This document shows, in pieces, positions 1-6,501 of a stretch of DNA of 11,636 nucleotides; the stretch's first letter is position 1; every line of letters begins with the position of its first letter. A model generated the notes under the pieces. That model was not told where the DNA came from. It saw only the letters and a program-made list of their open reading frames with translations, and did not search any database. Origin of the DNA: a bacterium. GTDB taxonomy: Bacteria; Fidelibacterota; UBA2242. The stretch lies in the NCBI GenBank assembly GCA_018895675.1, contig JAHIOG010000485.1:1-11636 (forward strand), given 5' to 3'. The position numbers were made by a program, and so were the translations under genes.

Positions 1-72
1 CGGTGTAGCGTTCTATATTCGCTTTTTAGGCGGAAAATGGAAAGAGATGCGGGTAATTGAAAAACCCACGCC

Positions 73-249
73 CCGGCCTTGCCATCTACCTTTGCTGAGA
101 CGCCTACGCCGGATATGTAGGCTATACAGATAACTACTGTCAATTTGAATCCAACCGATGGCGCATGAGACGATTGAAACGCTTAATGAACTTAAAAAAA
201 TGCGAGGGAAGTCGACGCGTTTACGTTCAGGATGATTTCGTTGTTAGAC
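73..249. repeat. Left copy of a diverged direct repeat flanking the toxin-antitoxin module
   Basis: This stretch matches 1032-1199 in the same orientation. Both start with CCGGC, share the core CTGAGACGCC-(T/G)-AC-(G/A)-CCGGAT-(A/G)-TGTAGGCTATA followed by AACTACTGT (95-140 against 1052-1095, about 40 of 46 aligned positions), share GATTGAA further on, and end in TTGTTAG. The copy is visibly richer in G+C than the AT-rich toxin-antitoxin genes beside it. No reading frame is convincing. The family is not recognised. It could be a dispersed intergenic repeat or the remnant of a mobile-element end. The first 72 bases of the window hold no gene, only a small imperfect hairpin at 49-71 (GCGGGT against ACCCaCGC). 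Confidence 0.6.
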
Positions 250-276
250 CACGCTAATAATTGAAAGTAGAACACA

Positions 277-291
277 ACATTTAAAGAAAAT
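277..291. repeat. Short direct repeat at the left edge of the toxin-antitoxin module
   Basis: ACATTTAAAGAAAAT here matches ACATTTAAAGTAAAT at 937-951 in 14 of 15 positions, and the two copies bracket the toxin-antitoxin pair. The left copy covers the stop codon and last codons of the toxin gene. In sequence this AT-rich such a match could arise by chance, so a role as an insertion footprint is only a possibility. Confidence 0.3.
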
Positions 292-658
292 GCACTTTTA
301 AATCTTTTATTTTCTTGAAATCTGAATCTATAGTAACAATATGAAGATCATAATACTTAGCAACACTATATTGATAAAGATTATCGAAATCTAATTTTAG
401 TTTTGTGGAAAATGAGGATATATCATCATAAGCAGAAGCAGGAAGATTCAATAGTCGTATTTTTGATATTATATCTTCAATGAACGATCTAAATATTTCA
501 GATTTATTATAACGAAATAGAATCACACCAATTGAATGAAGTGAAAAATCGGAAATAAATATCTGGTTTTCATTAGTTAACAAAAACTCTTTACATTCTG
601 AACTTTTTTCTTGGTTTAATAGAATCTCAAGAAATATATTGGTATCCAATAAATACAT
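281..658 (-). CDS. vapC: PIN-domain toxin (VapC-like ribonuclease) of a type II toxin-antitoxin pair
   Basis: PIN-domain proteins of this kind are Mg-dependent endoribonucleases that block growth when freed from their antitoxin. The 125-aa protein opens with the classic MYLLDTNIFLE signature (Asp5). It has the central acidic motif LDFDNLYQYSVA (Asp90, Asp92) and ends with the TIDSDF motif (Asp111, Asp113), all usual PIN active-site positions. The second conserved acidic position, expected near residue 40, seems to be occupied by SDFSLHSI rather than a glutamate, which may be typical of this subfamily. A TTG nine bases upstream (667) is in frame, but I chose the ATG at 658 because it overlaps the antitoxin stop codon as TGATG, a usual sign of translational coupling, and puts the PIN motif at the N-terminus. 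The gene is much more AT-rich than the rest of the window. Confidence in the PIN fold is high; RNase activity is inferred. Confidence 0.85.
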   Translation of the reverse strand: MYLLDTNIFLEILLNQEKSSECKEFLLTNENQIFISDFSLHSIGVILFRYNKSEIFRSFIEDIISKIRLLNLPASAYDDISSFSTKLKLDFDNLYQYSVAKYYDLHIVTIDSDFKKIKDLKVHFL

Positions 659-870
659 CAACGCCAATTCAAAGCTTTATGCTGTAAATCTATTGAATTA
701 CATTCGATAGATATATCAGATAAACCACTCTCCCAGGAAAAGTTAAAAGATTTATTATCTTTTATATGAGTACCATATTTGTTAATCAAGAAATCAATAT
801 AGTCCATAACTTCTGGTACTAAACCTGGGGGAATTTTTTTTATTCTTTTATTTATCTGTTTAACGTCCAT
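658..870 (-). CDS. DUF2281-type antitoxin
   Basis: This 70-aa protein has the layout of DUF2281 antitoxins. An N-terminal helical part (IKKIPPGLVPEVMDYIDFLINK, about residues 10-31, split here only by mention) is followed by the FNFSWESGLSDI motif and the family-typical ending LQHKALNWR. The C-terminal part is expected to bind and neutralise the PIN toxin encoded just downstream, with one base of overlap (TGATG). The ATG at 870 is preceded by GAGGTAAAA, a usable ribosome binding site. Upstream (871-1031) lies AT-rich sequence where the promoter should be; I cannot assign -10/-35 boxes with confidence. Antitoxins of this class usually repress their own operon with the toxin. The N-terminus does not show a clear AbrB or ribbon-helix-helix fold, so DNA binding is uncertain. 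Confidence 0.85.
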   Translation of the reverse strand: MDVKQINKRIKKIPPGLVPEVMDYIDFLINKYGTHIKDNKSFNFSWESGLSDISIECNSIDLQHKALNWR

Positions 871-936
871 TTTTACCTCGTTCGCTGTTTCTTTGATTAA
901 AAGATAATAGTAAAATACATTAATAACAAGAATCTT

Positions 937-951
937 ACATTTAAAGTAAAT
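937..951. repeat. Short direct repeat at the right edge of the toxin-antitoxin module
   Basis: ACATTTAAAGTAAAT is the partner of 277-291 (14 of 15 identical, same orientation). It lies about 70 bases upstream of the antitoxin start, in the probable promoter region. Chance is not excluded. Confidence 0.3.
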
Positions 952-1031
952 ATTTTTTTATTCTCTTTCACTGCGGGATACCAGGATAGAAAATATGTGT
1001 GTGATTAATAAACCATTTTCCCGTGTGCCAT

Positions 1032-1199
1032 CCGGCTCTGCTATTCATTTTCTGAGACGCCGACACCGGATGTGTAGGCTATATAGAACTACTGTTAGTT
1101 TAAATACGACGCTATGATTAAGCCGCCGCGGGGATTGAATGCATGTGACGTGCGGATTTCTTCAGAGCCCTTGATGTCAACATGTACCTTTTGTTAGCT
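1032..1199. repeat. Right copy of the diverged direct repeat flanking the toxin-antitoxin module
   Basis: This copy aligns with 73-249 over nearly the same length (168 against 177 bases). The best conserved part is 1052-1095. It fills most of the 446-base gap between the antitoxin gene and the polyamine operon, together with the 1212-1320 inverted-repeat element. It has no credible reading frame. The pair of copies places the toxin-antitoxin genes on a segment of about 950 bp that could have been inserted or exchanged by recombination between repeats. Confidence 0.6.
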
Positions 1200-1211
1200 A
1201 CTGTCCATATC

Positions 1212-1320
1212 TTAACCCTACTACGTAACTTAAAAATTTAATATACCAAATGTAGTATTTACAATTGCTAGTTGGAACTATATATCGCATCATATTTCCT
1301 AAATGACGTTGTAGGGTTAA
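1212..1320. mobile_element. Candidate MITE: 109 bp with 15-bp terminal inverted repeats and TTAA at both ends
   Basis: The left end TTAACCCTACTACGT (1212-1226) and the right end ACGTTGTAGGGTTAA (1306-1320) are inverted repeats with 14 of 15 matching positions. The interior is AT-rich and non-coding. Both ends carry TTAA, which would be the duplicated target of a TTAA-specific transposase, leaving CCCTAC.../...GTAGGG as the element ends. This end structure resembles piggyBac-type elements, and the bacterial IS1380 family is thought to be related to those. The right TTAA contains the stop codon of the 718-aa ligase-like gene, so insertion there would leave that gene intact. An alternative is a long-range hairpin at the end of the operon, but the roughly 80-nt loop and lack of a U-tract make a simple terminator unlikely. 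Confidence 0.55.
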
Positions 1321-3473
1321 TGTTTTTCAACTAAGTTATATAATGACATTGCTAATAATAAAGTTCTTTCTAATAAACTATGTCTAAGGATATACTCTGA
1401 TTTATTGGATGGTTTTGAGCCAATTGGGCCCATACCATCAATTGTATATTTACTCTGATCAACAAAACATATATCTGCTGAACTCCAACGATGTTCTTCT
1501 CTCAAATTAATATCCAATTTATTGGCAATATTTCTAATTATTTTCCAAAGAAATTCAACTTTTTCTGATCGAATCATGGAAGGGCGGCGCTCACCACCTT
1601 CAATCTGGAAATAAATAACATTTTTATATTTCTTAGGTATGACTTTTTTAATTTTAGTGTCAATAAGTTTCATTTGCTCAGAATCATTAAATCGTACGCT
1701 TAGGCGTACTGAACCATGGGCATAAGGTTCTGTAATATTTGATTCTAATTGAAGATTATGCGGTGAAATAACCAAACCATTTTCAGCATCAGAAAAATCT
1801 GACCAATTACTGATTAATTTTGAAAACAGACTACTGGCAACTGCTACATAAGCAGCATTATCTGTCTTCATTAAATTCATCTGGCAATGATAAACTGCAG
1901 CACCAGAGCGTGAGGTAACCAGACCGCCATTTAAAAAAGCGCCATGTAACCCTAAAACATACTTCGCACTACTTGATATTCGTTTAACAACATTCTTTGC
2001 AAATTTTCCTTGTAGATTATCATCACTTGTAAGCAAAATACCGATTTTAATCTTTTTAATGTGTTTGACAAAGCGAAGCGATTGTAAAGCAGCGATCATA
2101 ACTATCAAACCACCTTTATTCTCCCAAATTCCTGTTCCATAAAGTTTTTGTTCAGATTCAGTAAAATATTCATGATCGGATAGTTTATTAGCATTATCAA
2201 GGTTGCCCAATAAAAGAATATCATATTCTTCATTGTCAGAATTTGTAAAAAAATGAATATTTCCAACCTCCACTTGTGAAAATACCTGGTGATGAAATCC
2301 AAGAGTACTTAGATGATTTTTTACTAAACCTGCTAAACTGTTAACTCCTTCTACATTACGAACATAGGTATTAATATTGACCATCTGCTTTAATAAATTT
2401 TCAATATTACTTTGGCGGTTTCTCACAAATCCACGGATTCGAACATTTAAGGGTACTTTTCTATAATTTTGAATTTCATCTGCAGGAAATTCTGTTGATG
2501 TAAAATATCTTAAAGCAGCGACATCAAGTATTTTATTTACCAATGCTTTAAAATCATATCCGACCTTAGATGCCGCATAAGGGTAAGAACTCGTTCCACC
2601 TAAGCTCGCCATCGAATTAATTTCTAATATAAAAATATTACCATTTTCATCCATTCGTATGTCAACACGAGCAAAATCACGGAGCTGCAGCGCTTTAAAT
2701 GCTTTAACACTTAATTGAGTCATTTCTTTTGATTTTTCATCTGGTAAATCAGCAGGACATATTTTTTGCCTTGGATTGGATGACTTGTTTTCTAAGGTTT
2801 GGATTGCATCTGGATTATTTTCTAAATCAATTTCTAAAACTGGAAATGATTCGATTGGATTATTTCCTAACAAACCAATTGCAAATTCTCTACCACGAAT
2901 AAATTGTTCTACTAATGCAGGTTGATTAAATTCCTTAATGATATTATCAATTGCTTCTTTCAATTGATCGCTGTTGTGTACAATACTCAATCCATAGGAG
3001 ACGGCTTCCATCTTCGGTTTAATAATAGCAGGATATTGAACTGCTTCTAAATCATCGAAAGGATCAGAAAATACCCAAAAATTCGGTGTGGGAACATTAT
3101 GTTTTTGCAATATAATTTTTGTTATTACTTTATCCAAAGCTAAGGCGTGTCCTGAAGGGCTTGAACCGACATATGGTATTCCCAGCATTTCAAGCATTGA
3201 AGGAATATGTGTATACCGACTTTCCCCCTGTATACCATATGCCATATTAAAAACTATCCCCATCCGCTCCCCTTCAAGAATTCTGGGCATAAAATTTTCA
3301 ATGCGTTCTATAACGTGCATATCTCCATCGATGGCTTCTACATTATGTCCACCATCTTCTAGCGCCTTAGATACTTTTTTAATAGTTGCGGGATTATAAA
3401 TTTCTTTATTCTGCATACCAAACTTATTGATAACATTAGACATATTCCGATTGTAAACAATGGCTACTTTCAT
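1317..3473 (-). CDS. Fusion of a D-Ala-D-Ala-ligase-like ATP-grasp domain with a degenerate M20-peptidase-like domain
   Basis: Residues 1 to about 320 follow the Ddl-type ATP-grasp plan. The N-terminal part has LEMLGIPYVGSSPSGHALALDK-like features (about 94-115). Other landmarks are the ATP-binding lysines in IIKPK (152, 154), VEQFIRGREF (188-197), the PADLP segment (240-244), ARVD (Asp271) and the metal-binding EIN (Glu284, Asn286). The ligase site thus looks intact and should join a carboxylate to an amine using ATP. Residues from about 345 to 718 follow the M20 peptidase fold, but ligands are changed: HxD is NLD (424-426), GxGxxDxKGG has Glu451 for Asp, the catalytic EE pair is Asp485-Asn486, and the last histidine region reads GPIGSKPSNKSEYI. 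Hydrolysis is therefore doubtful. The start ATG lies 12 bases after GGGGGAAG. It is the last gene of the polyamine operon, 54 bp after speB, and is more AT-rich than its partners. The substrate is unknown; D-Ala-D-Ala synthesis is unlikely given the fusion and context. Confidence 0.85.
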   Translation of the reverse strand: MKVAIVYNRNMSNVINKFGMQNKEIYNPATIKKVSKALEDGGHNVEAIDGDMHVIERIENFMPRILEGERMGIVFNMAYGIQGESRYTHIPSMLEMLGIPYVGSSPSGHALALDKVITKIILQKHNVPTPNFWVFSDPFDDLEAVQYPAIIKPKMEAVSYGLSIVHNSDQLKEAIDNIIKEFNQPALVEQFIRGREFAIGLLGNNPIESFPVLEIDLENNPDAIQTLENKSSNPRQKICPADLPDEKSKEMTQLSVKAFKALQLRDFARVDIRMDENGNIFILEINSMASLGGTSSYPYAASKVGYDFKALVNKILDVAALRYFTSTEFPADEIQNYRKVPLNVRIRGFVRNRQSNIENLLKQMVNINTYVRNVEGVNSLAGLVKNHLSTLGFHHQVFSQVEVGNIHFFTNSDNEEYDILLLGNLDNANKLSDHEYFTESEQKLYGTGIWENKGGLIVMIAALQSLRFVKHIKKIKIGILLTSDDNLQGKFAKNVVKRISSSAKYVLGLHGAFLNGGLVTSRSGAAVYHCQMNLMKTDNAAYVAVASSLFSKLISNWSDFSDAENGLVISPHNLQLESNITEPYAHGSVRLSVRFNDSEQMKLIDTKIKKVIPKKYKNVIYFQIEGGERRPSMIRSEKVEFLWKIIRNIANKLDINLREEHRWSSADICFVDQSKYTIDGMGPIGSKPSNKSEYILRHSLLERTLLLAMSLYNLVEKH

Positions 3474-3527
3474 TTATAGATTTTTCTTCCCCCTACTAAT
3501 TAAATTGCGATTAAATAATAAAAAGTA

Positions 3528-4421
3528 TCATAATTCCAAATCAGTGATATTTTTGTTAATAAAGAATTTAAACCCTATCATCTTATAAATCATTTTGGCC
3601 GCAGCATAGGGTGAATTGCGGTCGTTTTCCTGATACGAGAGTTCGACAAAATCAAAGCCAATAACATTTTTTTGCATGAAAATTTTTTGTAACAGCGAAA
3701 CTCCTTCATCCCATAATAAGCCTCCTGGCTCAGGAGTGCCCGTGCTCATAATGACACTCCAATCAAAAACATCAGCATCAACAGTCAGAAAAACAGGATC
3801 GGGCAGTAGATTAAGCGCAGCCTCCAAATCAAAACGTCTCTGTCTGAATTGATGCATGGTACACAAAGAAATATTTTCCTTTTTAACCAACGCCGCTTCT
3901 TTTGCAGAAAGGCTTCGAATTCCAATTTGAAGAGTATGAGCAGTGATCTCGCGAATTCTGGACATCACACAAGCATGACTCCATGGACTGCCTTCATAAG
4001 TATTTCTTAAATCGGCATGTGCATCAAGCTGAATTACAGATACTTGCCCATACTTTTCCTTGATTGCTTTAAAATAACCGAAAGTGATGGAATGATCACC
4101 ACCGATGAGTATGACAAATTTATCCTGGTTGAGAAAAAACAGGGTTGTTTCATAAATTGTTTGAATCATGTCCGCTGGATTATTGGCGATCTTTGGTGGA
4201 TTGACGGTTGTGATGCCGATACGATACGGCTGGTCATCAAGCACTTCATCATATAATTCAAGATAGCAAGAGGCATCAAGTATGGCATCTGGCGCTTTAG
4301 CCGTTCCTAGTCCATAAGAGACCCCTCCTTCATAAGGAAAAGGAACCAATACGACCGCTGCTTTCTCAAATGAAGTAAATTCTGCTTCCAGTCCCAAAAA
4401 TTGTTTTGAATATAATTTCAT
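3528..4421 (-). CDS. speB: Agmatinase (ureohydrolase family)
   Basis: The enzyme should hydrolyse agmatine to putrescine and urea with a binuclear manganese centre. At 297 aa it is close to the usual agmatinase length. All metal ligands of the family are present: GGDHS (His110), DAHAD (Asp133, His135, Asp137) and the DAD of VDADVFD (Asp215, Asp217). STGTPEPGG (226-234) and the late Glu260 of FDFVEL match conserved substrate-pocket motifs. The ATG overlaps the stop of the upstream DHS-like gene by four bases (ATGA, 4418-4421), which implies translational coupling, and GGAAACGG just upstream is a weak ribosome binding site. Related ureohydrolases include arginase, formimidoylglutamase and guanidinobutyrase. 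The neighbouring arginine decarboxylase supplies agmatine and makes agmatinase by far the best reading. A less likely variant is that it acts on a guanidino-polyamine made by the DHS-like partner. Confidence 0.92.
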   Translation of the reverse strand: MKLYSKQFLGLEAEFTSFEKAAVVLVPFPYEGGVSYGLGTAKAPDAILDASCYLELYDEVLDDQPYRIGITTVNPPKIANNPADMIQTIYETTLFFLNQDKFVILIGGDHSITFGYFKAIKEKYGQVSVIQLDAHADLRNTYEGSPWSHACVMSRIREITAHTLQIGIRSLSAKEAALVKKENISLCTMHQFRQRRFDLEAALNLLPDPVFLTVDADVFDWSVIMSTGTPEPGGLLWDEGVSLLQKIFMQKNVIGFDFVELSYQENDRNSPYAAAKMIYKMIGFKFFINKNITDLEL

Positions 4422-5488
4422 TGAGCCGTTTCCAAATTATTGATAAAATTAGACATTTGAGAAATGATATCTTTATGTTTGCGATGAGGACAAAGGTCTA
4501 AAACATAAGCAGTCAACAGAGGAAAAATAATACTGTATTCACTCCATATCTGGACAAGTTTAGCTTCGTCAGCAGAACGATATTTTCCCCAGGTAACCGC
4601 CTCGCTAAAAGTACAACTGGAAAGACTGCCTTCACGCTCCACTGCGGTGCTTATTTGAAGTCCTCTGTCGGCTCCTTCAAAATCAATTGACAGAATCTGA
4701 TTAATGGTAGGTCCTGTTTGCTGGATGAAATTTTTAGGACCTCCTCCTCCCAGTTCTAAAAAACTTGTTCCGCCAGAGGAAAAGGCAATAGCAGCAGAAT
4801 CAAACACATCCTTTTGTGCAGATAGATTAATGGGAAAACCTTCCCGATCTGTGCGTACAAAATTCATGGCAATCGAATGATTGGCAAGAGAATCCCAAAA
4901 TACAGGCACACCGACCTGAGACGCTTTTACCAGAAAACTTCTCTCGGGATGTGCTGCTTTTTGAGCCGTCCACATTCCTAAAAAATAATTTATTTCCCAA
5001 CTGGACAAGTAACTTTTCGAAAGCGCTTCATAATTATCTTTTACAAATTGTTGAATAAACTTGTCCTGCGCTTGTAGAGTTTCTTTTTCGCGGATACCAA
5101 TATCGTAGATGCGAGTATCCCCATGTCGCCTTAATAAGTCATCGTCCCAATGCGGGCTGATGGCTTTGACTGGAAGATCAAACGCAAAATGAAGATCATG
5201 ATACACCTGGGCGCCGGTAGAGCAGATTACGTCAATAAAGCCAGCTTCCAACAGAGAAATTATCATTCCACCCATGCCGCCAGCCACGCCAGCGCCAGCA
5301 ATACCCAGCCAGATAGTGTCACCATCATTGATCATTTTTTTGAACAATTCAGCCCCTTGAAAAACTTTTCTTGCTTCAAAGGATGTGCCTCCCATAAATT
5401 GAACAAGTTCAGAAATTGACATCTCTTTTTTAATAAGTCGGGGAGTTATGTCTGGAGCATTCTTGAATATTGAATTAGATTTGATCAT
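4418..5488 (-). CDS. Bacterial deoxyhypusine-synthase-like protein, probable homospermidine synthase
   Basis: The 356-aa protein has the deoxyhypusine synthase fold signatures: the glycine-rich LGIAGAGVAGGMGGMI (61-76), STGAQVYHDLHF (90-101), the NAD-site LELGGGGPKNFIQQTGP (244-260) and EAVTWGK (296-302), whose Lys302 matches the catalytic lysine of eukaryotic DHS (Lys329 in human). The residue matching the DHS active-site histidine (human His288, KHH) is Asn253 (PKNF), as I recall for other bacterial DHS-like proteins. Bacteria have no eIF5A, so protein hypusination is unlikely. DHS-like enzymes can use putrescine as acceptor of the aminobutyl group and form sym-homospermidine with NAD. The position between pdaD (20-bp gap) and speB (4-bp overlap) supports a polyamine role. 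AAGGA precedes the ATG at close range. The exact donor and acceptor cannot be read from the sequence. Confidence 0.88.
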   Translation of the reverse strand: MIKSNSIFKNAPDITPRLIKKEMSISELVQFMGGTSFEARKVFQGAELFKKMINDGDTIWLGIAGAGVAGGMGGMIISLLEAGFIDVICSTGAQVYHDLHFAFDLPVKAISPHWDDDLLRRHGDTRIYDIGIREKETLQAQDKFIQQFVKDNYEALSKSYLSSWEINYFLGMWTAQKAAHPERSFLVKASQVGVPVFWDSLANHSIAMNFVRTDREGFPINLSAQKDVFDSAAIAFSSGGTSFLELGGGGPKNFIQQTGPTINQILSIDFEGADRGLQISTAVEREGSLSSCTFSEAVTWGKYRSADEAKLVQIWSEYSIIFPLLTAYVLDLCPHRKHKDIISQMSNFINNLETAQ

Positions 5489-5508
5489 ATATCCTTCGTG
5501 TTAAAATT

Positions 5509-6066
5509 TCAATCCAAAAGCATTATCACACAAGCGATCACAGTTGTCCACAATCCATCTTTGTGTCCTTTTGCTGTTTTTGCGATACTTCGACTAACAA
5601 ATTGGCGATTTTTATCTGTAATATAAAGCTGTTTTCGTTCGTCCCATGCTTTATCAGGCTCCAGCTCTACGCCAAGGGTCGATGCCAGCATAGTAGCCGC
5701 CAGATCTTCTACATAATCAGATACTTTTTTCATTGTTTCGCCAAAGCCATGATGTTCGCTGATGTATCCATACTGTTTTTTATCTTTTGGCTGCGCCAAA
5801 CCTAGCGCAGCTGCTACCAGGCGGTTTGGCTCGTTTGTGCTTTCCCGAGCCATTACTACAAATGTGATTTGTCCTGGTGCGAGCGATTCAACACCTGCTT
5901 CTCTGGAGATGATTTTACAATCTGGAGGAAAGATACTGGATACCGAGACTAAATTGCATTTTTCTATTCCTGCATCTCTTAATGCTAACTCGAAGCTCTG
6001 AAGTTTGTTACGATGATAACCGACCCCTTTTGTAAAAAACATTTTGTTGGGCGTCAATTTATTCAA
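5509..6066 (-). CDS. pdaD: Pyruvoyl-dependent arginine decarboxylase
   Basis: This enzyme decarboxylates arginine to agmatine with a pyruvoyl group made by self-cleavage of the proenzyme, so no PLP is needed. The 185-aa length fits the archaeal/bacterial PdaD family. The cleavage motif NLVSVSSIFPP (38-48) is intact; cleavage is expected between Ser43 and Ser44, with Ser44 becoming the pyruvoyl residue. GYISEHHGFGE (100-110) holds the conserved catalytic glutamate region, and ARESTNEPNRLVAAALGLA is typical. The start is TTG at 6066, fixed by a strong GGAGGTG sequence six bases or so upstream; the next in-frame ATG (residue 9) would cut into the conserved N-terminus and has no such site. It is the first gene of the polyamine operon and would set its flux. 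Related lineages often carry a PLP-type SpeA here, so PdaD may be a replacement. Histidine or aspartate decarboxylation is less likely given the adjacent agmatinase. Confidence 0.92.
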   Translation of the reverse strand: MNKLTPNKMFFTKGVGYHRNKLQSFELALRDAGIEKCNLVSVSSIFPPDCKIISREAGVESLAPGQITFVVMARESTNEPNRLVAAALGLAQPKDKKQYGYISEHHGFGETMKKVSDYVEDLAATMLASTLGVELEPDKAWDERKQLYITDKNRQFVSRSIAKTAKGHKDGLWTTVIACVIMLLD

Positions 6067-6070
6067 TATT

Positions 6071-6077
6071 CACCTCC
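6071..6077 (-). promoter_or_regulatory. Strong ribosome binding site that fixes the pdaD TTG start
   Basis: Read on the minus strand this is GGAGGTG followed by AATA and TTG. It is the best Shine-Dalgarno match seen in the window and decides for the TTG start. A strong site with a weak start codon may tune the translation of the first operon gene. Confidence 0.75.
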
Positions 6078-6389
6078 CCGGTTATTTTTTTTAATGTGAC
6101 CAAAACAGATACATGCACATATAAGTTATTTTATTGTAGTTTATACAATCAATCTTAATAGAAATATTCATAATTAGGTTTATATTGGATATTTACTACT
6201 CTTAAAGTTTGCTCTATAGACAAAAATTTATACTTTTTGATATTTCCCTTCATATGCGACTCAAACAAGATTCTGCAACACATACGAGATAGATTTAAAT
6301 ACGTTTTGTATTTTTCCGGTTTTTTCCATTTCTGAAATAATAATAACTCCAATAAAAGATAAATGCAATGGAATTTTCTCGGTCACGTT

Positions 6390-6423
6390 AGTTTAGTCTG
6401 TTTAGGACTGAAACTATCCTAAA
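6390..6423. repeat. Two overlapping, mutually exclusive inverted repeats
   Basis: AGTTTAGTC (6390-6398) can pair with GACTGAAACT (6406-6415, one bulged base), and TTTAGGA (6401-6407) can pair perfectly with TCCTAAA (6417-6423). The two stems share bases, so only one can form at a time. The second is followed on the plus strand by AAAAGTCTTTTT. They could be a regulator binding region for one of the divergent promoters, or a weak switch-like leader. Evidence is limited to the pairing itself. Confidence 0.4.
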
Positions 6424-6501
6424 AGTCTTTTTCGGTCAAACCTGAACATCTAACGCCAAATATTTTACAGTACTTTTACAAAACCAATACAAAATGTTCC
6501 G

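Noticed and set aside
149..249. Integron attC site beside the toxin-antitoxin pair
   Set aside because: ATCCAAC and GTTAGAC fit the outer box consensus but do not pair well with each other, no convincing inner boxes are seen, and the right-hand repeat copy lacks the upstream box. No integrase is in the window.
1..1316. CRISPR array or tRNA gene in the repeat-bearing left end
   Set aside because: The repeats occur only twice, about 960 bp apart, with genes between them, and no cloverleaf or regular spacer pattern is seen.
1212..1320. Simple Rho-independent terminator of the polyamine operon
   Set aside because: The arms are separated by about 80 bases and no U-tract follows on the minus strand.
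1317..3473. Plain D-alanine--D-alanine ligase (ddl)
   Set aside because: The protein is twice the usual length, carries an M20-like half and lies in a polyamine operon rather than with cell-wall genes.
4418..5488. True deoxyhypusine synthase acting on eIF5A
   Set aside because: The context and other genes are bacterial, eIF5A is absent from bacteria, and the active-site histidine position is changed.
6155..6352. 65-codon minus-strand frame upstream of pdaD
   Set aside because: It begins with TTG, has no clear ribosome binding site, matches no family I know, and lies in AT-rich intergenic sequence where such frames occur by chance.
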